Part shown: positions 32,216-43,389 of the stretch, piece by piece
How the letters are laid out: each line of letters opens with the position of its first letter
How positions within the stretch are numbered: the first letter of the stretch is position 1
Notes under the pieces: generated by a model
Databases searched by the model: none
Told to the model about the DNA's origin: nothing
Seen by the model: the letters and a program-made list of their open reading frames with translations, nothing else
Assembly: GCA_013407085.1 (NCBI GenBank)
Contig: JACCGJ010018343.1
Coordinates: 1 to 64,000, forward strand
DNA: 64,000 nt
Origin: Atriophallophorus winterbourni
Lineage: Eukaryota > Platyhelminthes > Trematoda > Plagiorchiida > Microphallidae
Direction of reading: 5' to 3'
Translations under genes and position numbers: made by a program

Positions 32216-32555
32216 CTATCTCAATTGAACCCCCCGCCTTGACTCAGAGAACAACGCTCGTATTCCGAATCTTATCTTTTCTGTAGTGACGGGGTTATGC
32301 AGTACAATCAAGTTTGTTGTTAGCTGCCTGCTGATGTTATCGTCTCGATATCCTCTTGTTCGTTGCTCTTAGTATCCACTTCTTTATATATGTCGCACCA
32401 TGTAATTTTTTGAACTGGTCGATGTCACTGGCCGGGCGACGATGGTCAAACAATATACAGGTGATGCAGACAGACTTTTGAATCACATGTTAGCGAAAGA
32501 TGGAGTAAATAGAAGTTTACAATAAATAAATGTGTAGAGTCACTGGTCTGCTACA
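32216..32555 (-). repeat. Gypsy-1 5' LTR, first part, right-arm copy
   Basis: Mirror of 4,320-4,659. It ends at 32,555 with CTGCTACA, the complement of TGTAGCAG. Confidence 0.8.
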
Positions 32556-32879
32556 AGATATCAAATATCGCAGTGGTTGACGAAATCATTCAAAAACAAG
32601 GTTTGTATCCAGGGCGATGACAGAATTATACAAAATTATTCGGAAATCACACGTATGCAAAATAATGACACACATTTCACCTCCTTAGAGTTTGATTGCG
32701 TTGATTTCGGTGTATCGAAAAATGATATTTTCCGGAGGCTCTTTATCAAGCTCTTTTATCAAGCATAGCCTCTGGTCCTGGGTAACTCGAATAGTACTTA
32801 AGCTATGTTTGTCATGGATCGTCAAACCGATAGCTCCCGTTAACAACCGTTCTCTCTCTGCTTGCATACATGCTCATGA

Positions 32880-33452
32880 TTAGAAGAGTTTTTAGAATTA
32901 CACCGGTTCCCAAGAATACTATAGGAAAGTTCTGCCATTTAGCATGCTCTTCACATGTTTTAAAAGCCATGGAGATCATAGTTTTTGCTCAACTGCTGAG
33001 GATACCATCCGTGAAGGATTAGAACGAATTTTGCTAACAATGAAACGCTATTGAGTTAATGTTGTTGCTTGTCAAATTCCCACAAGTTAGAAACAGCTGG
33101 ACAGTAAATCACTAGCTGTAAAATCTACTTTAAGGCGTTTGATTCTGCAGATCATATCTATCTCAATTTCCCATACATCAATGGGTCCCGTATTGATTTT
33201 AAGTGTCATTATTCAACCTATGGACAATATTTTACGAGGATCCTATAACTCAACATTAGATGAACTCGTGTGGTATGAAAAACTTTAAAGGAAAATTGTA
33301 TTTATATGGGCAAATGAATATTATTATTGGAAAAAATATTTGATTGACTCTATTCGTTAGCTAATATTATTTTGTACTTTTTTATACCATAATTCTGTGG
33401 TGTTGTAAAATGTTAACATGTTGAACCATTAATCGATGAATTCTAACTTTAA
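32880..33452 (+). pseudogene. Ancient remnant of a LINE 3' end, right-arm copy
   Basis: Mirror of 3,426-4,000. The blocks TTCTGTGGTGTTGT and ATGTTAACATG are related to the 3' end of the 4.7-kb LINE. No reading frame survives. Confidence 0.45.
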
Positions 33453-35564
33453 ACCTACTCAAGCCGTTGGATACACTTGCTAAAATATTAAAATTGATAT
33501 GTGGATATTATACTATGGATTTCAATTCATTGAAATCAACCAGCTGTGTGCTTTTTCGTTCACTAATGAGGAAGGTATGCTTCAAGGAGCCATTTTGTCT
33601 CACGTTTTCTTTTGGGATACATACCACTTCTTTAACAGTCGCCGTCGAATTCACTCTTAAACACCATTAAATCAGAAAAAAGATGATTTTATTTGAATCC
33701 CAGAAATTGAGACGCCATTATTCATTTGCTCAACACTTGCTAGCTAACGTCTGCTTCCGATGCCCTTCTATCGATTTGTAACACGCTCGTCGTGTCAGCA
33801 ATGCGCTCACTTCGATGACGTCTGTATGTTCGTCGTCCTCTATTCATTCGGCCTTGAGAAACTTGCGAAGCAGTATGCAATTTTAGCGATTGAGTATGTA
33901 TTATCGACTAACAGGGTCCTTTTTGGAAATTCCTCATGATTATTATTCGGATATCTTTGGCAGAGTCGCACTAATGCTGCTAGATATGAAGTTAATACTC
34001 GAGTCCAATGTTTCCTTTATAGACCGTCGTAATAAAATTTGCGAATATTCTGTTCGACTTGGTATTGACGTTTGGTGACAAATCTCAAGAACGCATTCTC
34101 GCGACGTTGTAAAACAGTGATTCCTGGTTTACCAATCCTCTTTATTGATACAGCATGCGGATCCAAATCGTACTGGGCAAACAGCATAGAACTAATCTTG
34201 GGTTGGTTAATGGAAACGGATGTATATCAGGAATGTTGCAAACAGAAAAGTTTCAGCATGTCAAACGGTTACATAACCACTGTCAGCTACCCGATTTCAT
34301 GTAAGTTACTTAAACATCTGGCTGTTTCATCATTATGGGCCAAATGCAAATCTTGACAGCAAAATCAATATCTGCAAAGTCATTTAAGGTGTTGAAGGTG
34401 TATAAGAACAACGCTGTGTCAGCAGGAATTAGAAAAAAATTCATCGCTCTATTAAATCGGACATACTGAACATACTTGGTAAATAAATGGAAGAAAAATG
34501 ATTTTAATTTGACTATTTGATGGATTACTCCAGCGGTAATTTTGTTACTTGAATACAATTTATTCTTTTACTAACCGTGAAGTAAATGAACGTCTTTCGA
34601 GATCATATGAACGAATAAGTGAGTCACAATTGAAATTCAACCTCCTTGCAACTGTGCTGTTGAAAAGGCTATTATAATAGTTCCGTCACCTGTGGATAAG
34701 AGCCTCACATCATCTCAGCAGCGGTGTCAAATTTCGCTTGAATCCTGGTCGTTTTCCTTTTGCTGCATCTGGTTTCCAGTTTGATTAAAGATTTGTGGTA
34801 GAAAAGCAAATAGCTGTACAAACACATCGGATAGGGATGTAGAATTGCAATGAATCTTACTGTTATATTTCAATACTGGGGTTTAGAAGGAATGAATTAA
34901 TATTGGAAATCGGTTGGTTGGAAATGTGTTTGGGGGGATGGTTTTTTCAAATGCTTTGTGTAGTAAGACTGTGAAACAACTATCGTCCAGTCATCAATCA
35001 ATATTTATAAAGGATGCATAACGTCAGTAAGGTTCACTGTGCAAACTGTGTGACCTTCATTCATTCAGTGAATAAACCAGTTCATTTACAATTTGGCCCG
35101 CAACTGCTATAGCGCAGAGAGCACTGATGTTTCTCATCAAACTTATTATATAAGAACCAGCAAAATCATCATTTACATAAATTCACATCACAACAACTCA
35201 AATTGGTTCCGTGCTGTTTATTCTTATCAAAAGGATACAGCACAATGGGGATCCGCATCCAATTAAACAGCTGAATAATGTTAAGCATGATGTGAACGTT
35301 TTCGCCACTTATGAGAAAGACTGGCAAGATAAACCTGTTCATTCGCACATGCCCGTACACATAGATGAGTTATACTTATGAGCATGAACAAAAGTCCTCA
35401 TTAGAGAACTCAAAACGTAGAAACTTTTATGGTAGAGAAAGCAGTAGGCCTAAAAATAACAATATGATGACGATGTATATGAAGTATAAATATAAAATCT
35501 CTCAAAAGTCCTATAGGGACAGTCACATACCGCATGGTTCATCATATGCTCAACGAGTATAGTA
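33453..35564. other. Unassigned noncoding stretch of the right arm
   Basis: Mirror of 1,316-3,425. Apart from the degenerate SINE-like repeat at 35,172-35,262, I see no gene. Confidence 0.5.
35172..35262 (-). repeat. Degenerate relative of the hammerhead SINE-like repeat (right arm)
   Basis: On the plus strand the blocks CATTTACAT, TTCACATCACAA, TTGGTTCCGTGCTGTTT and GGATCCGCATCC occur in the same order as in the copy at 54,170-54,300. The region that should hold the CUGAUGA core is divergent, so no active ribozyme is predicted. Confidence 0.35.
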
Positions 35565-36963
35565 TTTGAAACCACAACAGATTCCAAACGTTTAATCTCT
35601 TCAGGCAAAATGTTCCAAGGGAAAGAAATTCTTACAGAACAGAAATTTCGTGTACTTTGTAAGGTAATTGAACTTTAGCAAGTGTTTAAAGGGACGGTTT
35701 TGAGGATGCCTGAATTTGAATGCCAACAGGAAGTCATTCCGTATCCGTCGATTTAATTTTAACATTTGCTCCTCGAAAGGCAAATTTGAGAAACGGGAGA
35801 CCAACATTGTCGCACTAAGATATATCCTGCCAAGTAGTTCGATATCCTTCGTCAGCCATTGTGTCCAGGCATGGGTGGAATATACCGTAACAGTTAGTAA
35901 ATAAGTATTAATTAACCGGGGTTAGGGTTAGTGCGTGAAAATCCTGAATATGATTTATCAGAACATTTAAGATACGGTGGGCTTTGTTGTACAATCTGGC
36001 AACAATATCCAGGCTTAAGTTTAAACGACATCCAGATACCGAGACCTTTTTCTGCGGTTATCCAGACATGATCTTGCTGATATGTGTGATGCAGAGATTT
36101 TCCAAGCCGCAGCATCTTACATTTCGCAGAGTTTAATGGTAACTTATTTGTCGAGGACCAACGAAATAAGGTGCACAGATCGCGTTGTAATACCATAAAG
36201 TAGTTAACAGACATGACTCGTTTCCATATTTTAATATAATCGGCAAACAGTATAAAGTTGCATCCGATATACTCTACTATATCTTCCATATACACCACGA
36301 ATTAAAGAGGTCTAAGCATCTTGCCTTGCGGAACTGTAATTGTGACGTCTATGTTACTAGAAAAAGTGCTCTCAACGCGAACTTGGACGTGCCTATCAGT
36401 AAGATAGTCCGTTATTAAATTCACTAATATTCCCAGTATACGATAAGCTTCAAGATTTATTATTAGAATGGTTAAATATATCGAAAGTTTGGAAATATCA
36501 AAGTAGCAATCATGTACATCATAATCAACGTCTAGTAGCTTGCAACAATCCTCGGACGTTGTAAAAATGCTAGATAAACTGCATCGATTTCTCCGGAAAC
36601 CGTATTGTGCTGCAGGGAAAATATTTTGATTTTCAAAATGTTCCCTTATGCGCGCAGTCACAATGCTTTCAGATAATTTAGAGATCACCGGAAGTAGCGT
36701 TACCGGTGTATAGTTTGCTGAGTTTGAAGGTCTACTGCCTTTAAAATAGGAGTTATAATCACTGATTTCCTTTGCGCTGGAATGTTTCCTTCACATAGGC
36801 TGAGATTGAATAAGTGCGTGTATGTAGCATTTAAAGCAATGTGACACCTGCAAAGTATAACGAAGGTAATTTTGTCTGCACCAGGGGACTTCTCTTCGCT
36901 AAGTTGACGAACTTCCCACCCAACTATGTATTCATTGAGAGCCATTTCACTTAATAATTCCAA
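35565..36963 (-). pseudogene. Decayed CR1-like LINE ORF2, right-arm copy
   Basis: Mirror of 1-1,315, extended at its 5' side to 36,963. The extra piece (36,700-36,963) shows EEKSPGADKITFVIL and the NIPAQRKSVIITPILK motif of a CR1 reverse-transcriptase finger region. The outer 500-600 bp differ from the left arm more than the rest of the arm does; for example LSESIV, NQNIFPAAQYG and CYFDISK here replace LFESIV, NRNIFTAAQYG and CCFDISK. The copy has lost its catalytic aspartate pair (FADYIKIW) and is not functional. Confidence 0.8.
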
Positions 36964-38990
36964 ATAAGGCGAATTAATGAAACTTACTTGTTATTAAATT
37001 ATACATTCTGTCTCTGTGTGTCACATGCTCACATTACGTATGCCAAATATGCGCTGTGATATACTTTCAAGGTCGACGTTGACAGAATAAGTTAAACTAT
37101 AACAACAACGTACCAACATAAATGTAAATTCGCGTTTTATTAATCCGAGAATTTTTCTTCATTTGTAATGGGTGAGCAAACTATTTGCTTCCAGGTTAGT
37201 TGATGATATTGCTGAGTATTCCAATGCTGGCATGATGAAAACTTCCGCACACCAGCATTTCATTCGATAGTCAGTCTACCAAGTGAGAAACATTATTGAT
37301 GCGTTCTACTATTTTTGTCTGTTCCTTGTATAACTGAATTATTTAACGCTTTTATTATTTTATGAGTTTCATATTACTCACATTAAAAAACAATAGTTTG
37401 ACACGCATTTCCAATTTTAAATGACGTGTAATTTATCTAGGTTTATTTGCGTTTAATTGATCCAATAGTCATTCAAATTACATGATGAGATACATTTTTT
37501 CGCTAGCAACGCTGCTCTAAACTTCTCAGCTTTGATGCAAGCCGATTTTGCTGGGTTTTCATGATGAGCAGATGTGTAACTACAAACAGCATCTGTGTCT
37601 AAAGGGATAGGAAAGACTGTTTTTCTTATTATAGAGTTATGTCGAATTTTCTGTGTCATTTCGAATTTTAGCCGAAATCTGTTATAGCTGAAATGTGACG
37701 CTTTCTTTCTTTTACAAGTGTAACCTACGAAATTTTTCAAACACATTTCAATGACTTGATCATTACAGTTTATGTTCACATTTCATGTACAAACACTTCC
37801 CAAATTTTCAAATTTTAGCCTTCGTCATTGTGTCCTAGATAGTAAGTGAATGAAATCTCACGTCAGAATTAGTAATCAATGTTCGATAAATTTCATACAA
37901 CAAATTATTAGGTTCAAAACTTGTTTGATCATTGCTTCGGAGTAAGCCATCATGAGATATTTTGGAAACAAATATTTGTATTTCCTCCAAATTATCCAAC
38001 TGTCTCAACAATAACAAGTGGTATCTACAATTCCCATCACCCAACGATTCCCCACATTGTTTGTACTTATCAGGCAAGACTGCGAGACGAATATTCAGTT
38101 ACAGTTGTTGGGCAATTCATCTAGTTTAATTTTCGTTTAATCAATCCGAGAGTTCAAACTTCATTCGCAATCGCAAAGCAAACAAATTGATGTGCTTGTT
38201 TTTAATCTGTTGAATTGCTGCCTAATGATCATCTTCATATGAAATTAGTTTCGCTTCGCTTTTATACGACACAGAAATGAACCTAAAAACCCTACTTGTG
38301 TCGAAACGAATTGGAAAAGTGTAGTTCTTATCAAAGTTGTACTTGTATGCCACGGTTGTATTGGGTTCTTCCAAAGAACCACGATGTTCAAATACAGAAT
38401 CACTAAGTGATTCCTGTGTTGTGAGCAGTACAACAGAGTACTTATCAGTCCGTAGTTTCTAAAGAGGCCCTCAAAACGGATTCACTCGATCTGGTGAATT
38501 TTCTGGGCATGATGCTTTGAGTTACTTCAGTCTGCTAACACCGATGTTTGAATATTTTTTCTCTTAAAATAGGAATCCCAGCTGTTCGCATGACTGAAGT
38601 TTGGGTTCACATCTCAGGTACGAAACCTTCCAAGGTCGACGTTGACAGATGAAGTTAAACAACAACAACATAGCAACATGAATGTAATTTTTGGCCATCT
38701 GCCTATCACAGCACCTTGTTTTTTTATAGAACGAAAAATTTGGCATTGGGAGTTTGATGATAGTAAACTAAATAGATTCTATAAAATCCAAAGAGAAATG
38801 GAAGTCAATTCCCTGTTAACCATAAAACATAGAGCAAAAATATGTTTTGTTTTGTTTCGATTAATCTGCTCGGCACACATGTGTTATCATCCAAGGCATA
38901 TAACTGACACTTTGTGTAGTTTTATCTTTGATGTCAAATCCACGAAGTATTTGAGAGGATATATTGACGAGATACAAATAAATCTCCATG
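36964..38990. other. Intergenic DNA between palindrome and host gene, with decayed repeats
   Basis: Contains a PLE RT remnant (37,453-37,650) and several internally related blocks. A block with TCAAGGTCGACGTTGACAG and following AACAACAAC-type sequence occurs near 37,067-37,130 and again near 38,628-38,690. A second pair with ATCCGAGA and GAGCAAAC-like blocks lies near 37,135 and 38,130. These look like old dispersed repeat copies. No gene is seen. Confidence 0.5.
37453..37779 (-). pseudogene. Decayed PLE reverse transcriptase remnant
   Basis: The frame contains IIRKTVFPIPLDTDAVCSYT followed by SAHHENPAK. This lines up with TTVYCNPIDTDAILRFTSAH of the PLE at 21,235-21,495, keeping the spaced residues T-V, P-x-D-T-D-A and T-S-A-H. 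The rest has decayed. It shows that an older PLE of the same type sits outside the palindrome. Confidence 0.5.
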
Positions 38991-38991
38991 G

Positions 38992-38997
38992 TTTATT
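38992..38997 (-). terminator. Polyadenylation signal AATAAA of the adhesion gene
   Basis: AATAAA on the minus strand about 120 bp downstream of the stop codon at 39,116-39,118. This is a normal 3' UTR distance for a compact flatworm gene. Confidence 0.6.
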
Positions 38998-39115
38998 ATT
39001 ATTTTTTTGAAATACCATACTGTGAACGTGAGGTGAATTATGTCCAATTGTGTAGAACACGAGACATTGCATACCAAATGTATATTCACAAAGCACACGA
39101 AAAAATACTCTCGAT

Positions 39116-39477
39116 TTAGTTATCTGGTTCTGTGTGTGAAATGACCGCAAAATAGTCCAGAGGATGGTGCAACAAATCCAAACCGGTCATTTCCGTGTAC
39201 TCGTGTAAGTGTTCTTGAGTGGCAATTTTTTTCTCAACATTCATATCCAGGTAGCGCTGAATGCTACACACGATTGCTGAAAATATGAAGCCTGTCAGAA
39301 GCACGGCTGTGGAGACGCGAATGTAAATTTTCACATAGAATTCGGAAAGTAATCTGGTCAAACGTTGTACCTCATCATTCGGTTTGTTCACTTCGGCGAC
39401 AACAAATCGAACCGGTTCCGGTAACCATGAGTCACTCAGGCAATCGTTGAAGCGAATTTGCGCCGCGTATCTCAATG
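39116..39477 (-). CDS. Neuroglian/L1CAM-like adhesion protein, last exon (end of FN3-5, transmembrane helix, cytoplasmic tail)
   Basis: The acceptor is CTATTTTGAAG before the exon, which starts in phase 1 and fits the phase-1 donor at 42,735. It encodes the F-G strands of the fifth FN3 domain (LRYAAQIRFNDCLSDSW, EPVRFVVAEV). A spacer and a single transmembrane helix follow (RVSTAVLLTGFIFSAIVCSI, about residues 53-72 of the exon). The cytoplasmic tail of about 46 residues starts QRYLDMNVEKK and ends SHTEPDN, then stop. The tail has no FIGQY-type ankyrin-binding motif, which classical L1/neuroglian tails have. This exon fixes the protein as a type I membrane protein. Confidence 0.85.
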
Positions 39478-40651
39478 CTTCAAAATAGAGTGGACAAATT
39501 ATAGTGTTAAGGAAACAAATGTTGACAGGACGAAGATAGCTGTTTGTTGGTCATGCTTTGAAATGTTTCGAAATGTAATTTCACTCATGTTAGTAAAACG
39601 TAAATAGAGATATTTGGACGTATGGGTTGCTACCACATAAAATGGCGTCAACCGAAATGACACCCACTAAGACATTTGTTGAAAGTGTGGTGAGAGAGTG
39701 ACATGCGGTCCAACCCTACTCTCTACCGAGGTTACGTATTGACAGTCGTTGTCTTTTATGCCGTGCGGGCTATAATTTGCTTGAATTCTTTACCTGACCA
39801 TGCGGTGGTTTTTTGTCCATAGCAATATTTGAAGCGACCTTTGGTCACATATGAAAACGAACCTCATTTGTGAGCCAGACATTTGATATACTCTATCCAT
39901 TGGAACTATTGATTTTCATATCTTCATTCATATCGAAATTATGCATGTTAAAAATGTCTCAACATTTTGAAACATCGAATCCTTGAGTTAATAATGCTTA
40001 TAAGCTTGTCTGAAATTAAAACTGTAAATGCGAATTTGGTGAGCAAACTCAACTCATGGTCAACATTTATTTGAAAAGTAGCAGTGGAATAACAAACTAA
40101 TGATGGTTAGCTACGACAATAAATGAACGCGAATTAAACGAACATGATTTGTATTTATTCACTAAACCTTATTTTGTTGTCCCAATCTGTACGAACCATT
40201 AAATTTAAAGTGGATTAAGTGTGAACCGAGATAAATGGATGTTAACAGACAAAATAATAACTTTGTGGGTATGTTCCTACTAACAATCCAATTGTATTTA
40301 TGATCAAAACAATCAGACAACTGATAATCAACACATTGTGGTGCTCATATTCCCATCCCTTACACACGACAACCGGTTTCTGACTGTTTGCCGTCATGAT
40401 GTGGAGACAGTAAGATCAGGTACATTTAGCCTTGAAAAAGTGGTTTAATGATAAACAGAAGGCATGCTAGTGTGTCACTGTTAAATAGTGTACTTACAAA
40501 GAACCACAATGTTCAAATACAGAATTACAAAGTGATTCTTGGTCTAGCACTCAAGGAGCTTATAAACGACCAACACACCTGGTTTCTGTCTTATTAATTA
40601 AATCATTAAAACACAAACTTACTCTTTCGATCAATATCTGTATTCTAATTA
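39478..40651. other. Intron sequence with decayed repeats
   Basis: Holds a diverged copy of the hammerhead SINE-like repeat near 40,360-40,425. A 45-bp block near 40,497-40,545 (AAAGAACCACAATGTTCAAA, then TACAGAATTACAAAGTGATT) is also present near 38,366-38,412. Nothing else is recognised. Confidence 0.5.
40360..40425 (-). repeat. Diverged hammerhead SINE-like repeat (copy D)
   Basis: On the plus strand, ACACACGACAACCGGTTTC and ACTGTTTGCCGTCATGATG follow the same order as in the other copies. The CUGAUGA core and stem II are scrambled, so it is inactive. Confidence 0.45.
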
Positions 40652-42138
40652 CCGCATTTTTCGGACTATACGGCGCACCGGATTATAAGACGCAGTATCA
40701 GTGAACGATCTGTTTTTATATATAAGACGCACTGGATTATAAGGCGCATAAAGCGGAACAAAAATAGTCGGATAAATCAGACTTTATTCAAATCATGAAC
40801 AATAACTGTCAATATTACATTGCTCCCATGCGGCTCGCAATTTAGCCTTGAACGCCCTATTGACTCCAATATCTAGCGGTTAGAGTTCTTTGGTCAATCC
40901 TCCAGGAATGATGGCCAGCTCTTCACTTGACTTTTGACAGTTCCAGTGAGATGAGTGCGCATAGAGTCTTAGATCAATAAGGCCGTAGAAGTGTGGAAAA
41001 AGCCATCCGGCTTCCTGACATAAATTTCTCTCAGCCACTCGCTCATTTCTCTTCGTCCATCCAGCCTTTCGGATTGACCTTAACAATGATTCTAACAGGA
41101 AACGTTTCTTTTGTCAAAGTCTTCCTCTTAAAAATGACCATGGTGGTAGTTTCTGACCATTTGCCTGGCAACCAAGAACGACAGTGAAGGAAGATTTCTC
41201 ATTCCCTGTGGTGCGTATAGATACAGTAGACGTCCCTGTTTTTTCTACGGTACGGTTAATGGGGATGTCAAAGGTGAGAGGGACCTCATCCATGTTTGTG
41301 ATGTGGCCAGAATGGATCTTCTTTTCTATGATCTTGTCCTTGCAGTAAGTGCGGAATATAGCAATCCTTTCATTGTAATCCGTTAACAGTTGCTGCGAAG
41401 TGGTAGTTCTTGTGCGGCTGGAGAGATGACGCCTGTCCATAAAACGGAAGCACATATCACGTGTCATCGCTGTTGACTTAAGTCGAATGGAGATTGTAGA
41501 GACACTTCTACCTGCTCTTCTCTGTTCAGTAATCCACTGCTTAATTTTGTCCTCTAATTGTGGCCATCTTGCCTTGTTCCTTCGGAAACTCTTCTTCGTC
41601 CTCTTCACTTGAAGCAGGTCAACTTCTTGTTTCCTCCACTTCGGTACCATTGATTCATTAATGTTGTATTGTTTCGCAGCTGCTCTATTCCCATGTTGTA
41701 CTGCGCGGCTGATGGCCTTGAGTTTGAAATCCGCATCGTAAGCATGTCTCTTAACAGGTGCCATTTCGCGGTCTTTAATTACCGGATGTTTAAGCACCGT
41801 ACGTACCAGGAATATTGGTTTCGGTAAGTGAAAGTTTCATTTTAATCGCTGAATAGTTTCATGTTGATCTGTTGTTGATTGTTTGACTCTGACCCCTAAA
41901 CAAGTCTGTCTAGACAGCATACAATGCCGAGTCCACGTCCATCAGTGATTATTCTTCTACAATCAAGGGGAGTGACATAGTCACTTACCAAAGTCGTGAT
42001 AAAACATTTTGACAGATTTTTCAGCGCAGTCTGAACATACACTATTCATACATAAGGCGCACCGGAATATAAGGCTCACTGCCGATTTTTCGTACAAATT
42101 AGTGTTTTTATGTGCGCCTTATAGTCCGAAAAATACGG
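40652..42138 (-). mobile_element. Pogo/Tigger-like DNA transposon (1,487 bp)
   Basis: Terminal inverted repeats CCGCATTTTTCGGACTATAC (left) and ATAGTCCGAAAAATACGG (right), flanked by TA on both sides, the target duplication of the Tc1/mariner/pogo superfamily. Subterminal motifs of the type GGATTATAAGRCGCA recur inside both ends. A broken transposase lies between them. It sits in the last intron of the adhesion gene. Confidence 0.92.
40850..41764 (-). pseudogene. Pogo-like transposase, frameshifted
   Basis: Starts at ATG 41,764 with MAPVKRHAYDADFKLKAISR and NRAAAKQYNINESMVPKWRK, a helix-turn-helix DNA-binding domain. A CENP-B/Tigger-like region follows. The DDE domain begins with TNMDEVPLTFDIPINRTVEK and TTGNEKSSFTVVLGCQANGQ, which contain the first catalytic aspartate. 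The main frame stops near 41,114. Downstream frames show the second aspartate region (IDLRLYAHSSH in one frame, a DSMRTHLTG-like reading in another) and AIIPGGLTKEL, LQPLDI-like sequence. At least two frameshifts make it inactive. Confidence 0.85.
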
Positions 42139-42734
42139 TACATATTTTCTTTCTTTCTCCTCTGCATATATCGCAAGGGTCATCAAGAGAAATTTCGCAT
42201 TGGTTTTTCCCACTGATTGACAGAAATATTTAAATATGACTGTTGCATACTCACCATATGAACAACGAATAGATACATTCAATCTTCAGGATTAGAGAGA
42301 AGCTCACTAATTCTCACGATCTCTCTTGGAAACCGTCATGCCTACCTATAATTTTCTGCCAGCTTTGCAAATCAAACTTTTCGCATACATTTGAACTACA
42401 CATTGAATATAGCACTAAGCTGTGCGTAGGGAATGGAAGCTATTCTCTTGATGTTATTTGTACCCTTCTTGGATAACGTTCAAACGTAATATTTATGCTG
42501 ACATAACTTTGGGTCAGAGAAAGACCATATAAATATTTTACAGTAAACTGAGTGAACGTATTCTCGTCATTCTAGAGTAAGACCCGGATATTTAAAAATG
42601 AATATAACTTGAAACAATGGCTCAAAATGATTAAAGTTGGAATATCTATTGTTGTAAACACATTACAAATACCTCTATCAGCAAATTATAAATTTGTAAG
42701 ACCGAATTCCTTCAAATGAATCTTGAAAACTTAC

Positions 42735-42989
42735 TTTCATTCAATTTATTAATTAAGCGGCAACCAGTCTTTTCCACTTTGAATTCGTGCACTTTCATTG
42801 AGGTAACTTCATTCCAAATGGTTAGGGTAATGTTAGCTTCCGGGCAGCTTGAAGAATCATCCCCATTGATCGAGTAAATTGGTTTGCTAAACACTTCGGC
42901 GTTGGATACCAAATGGTTTAGTACACAGACTAATACGGAGTCGGTAGATGCTGTGATTGGCTCAATGCGCAAGGGTGATTCTATTAATC
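42735..42989 (-). CDS. Adhesion protein exon (N-terminal part of FN3-5)
   Basis: Acceptor GCATTTTTAG and donor GTAAGT. The exon starts in phase 1 (GGA across the junction) and ends in phase 1. It encodes the start of the fifth FN3 domain: LIESPLRIEPITASTDSVLV, then CPEANITLTIWNEV and KTGCRLINKLNE. The joined protein keeps one open frame with both neighbours. The large introns on each side hold the pogo and RTE-like elements. Confidence 0.85.
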
Positions 42990-43389
42990 CTAAAAATGCA
43001 AGGAAAATCAAGTTGTTTGATGAATATTTGTTTGGTGATAAATTTAATTAGGCTGATAAAAACAATTCACCCAAACCGCAGGGGATGGGGTAAGCAGGGA
43101 TTAAATCACGTCAAATCAGGTCAGAGCGTATTTCCTAAACCCAATTTCAATTATGCACATGATTCGATGCCACTCGATGCCAGATCAATCACAACACCAC
43201 CATCTGCGCTTCACACCCAATATTCGATGGCTTCACTATTCATTTTTGAGGTCAAGTTCTGAAACATTGATCTCGTTCACCTACGAATCCCCGACACAAG
43301 AGAACACCCATTGGTCAAACGCAGGAATTAAAAACAATTCTCTCCTAAATAGGTAAATCCTGTACACACAAGTGTGATTAACATCCTAC

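Larger units (their letters stand above)
21496..36879 (-). repeat. Right arm of giant imperfect palindrome
   Basis: Reverse complement of 1-14,742. It is 640 bp longer in the integrase of gypsy-2 (28,618-29,257), so it carries the more complete gypsy-2 copy. It has its own damage, for example a TGA in the LINE endonuclease near 25,470 where the left arm has CGA. The LINE fragment at its outer edge continues to about 36,963, past the mirror of window position 1. Confidence 0.97.

Noticed and set aside
1..36880. Centromeric or satellite array as explanation of the repetition
   Set aside because: The pattern is one inverted pair plus one tandem pair built from identifiable retroelements, not a monomer array.
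37225..37275. CATGATGAAAACTTCC and CACCAGC as a possible degenerate hammerhead near the PLE remnant
   Set aside because: Helix II and the GAAA box cannot be formed convincingly.
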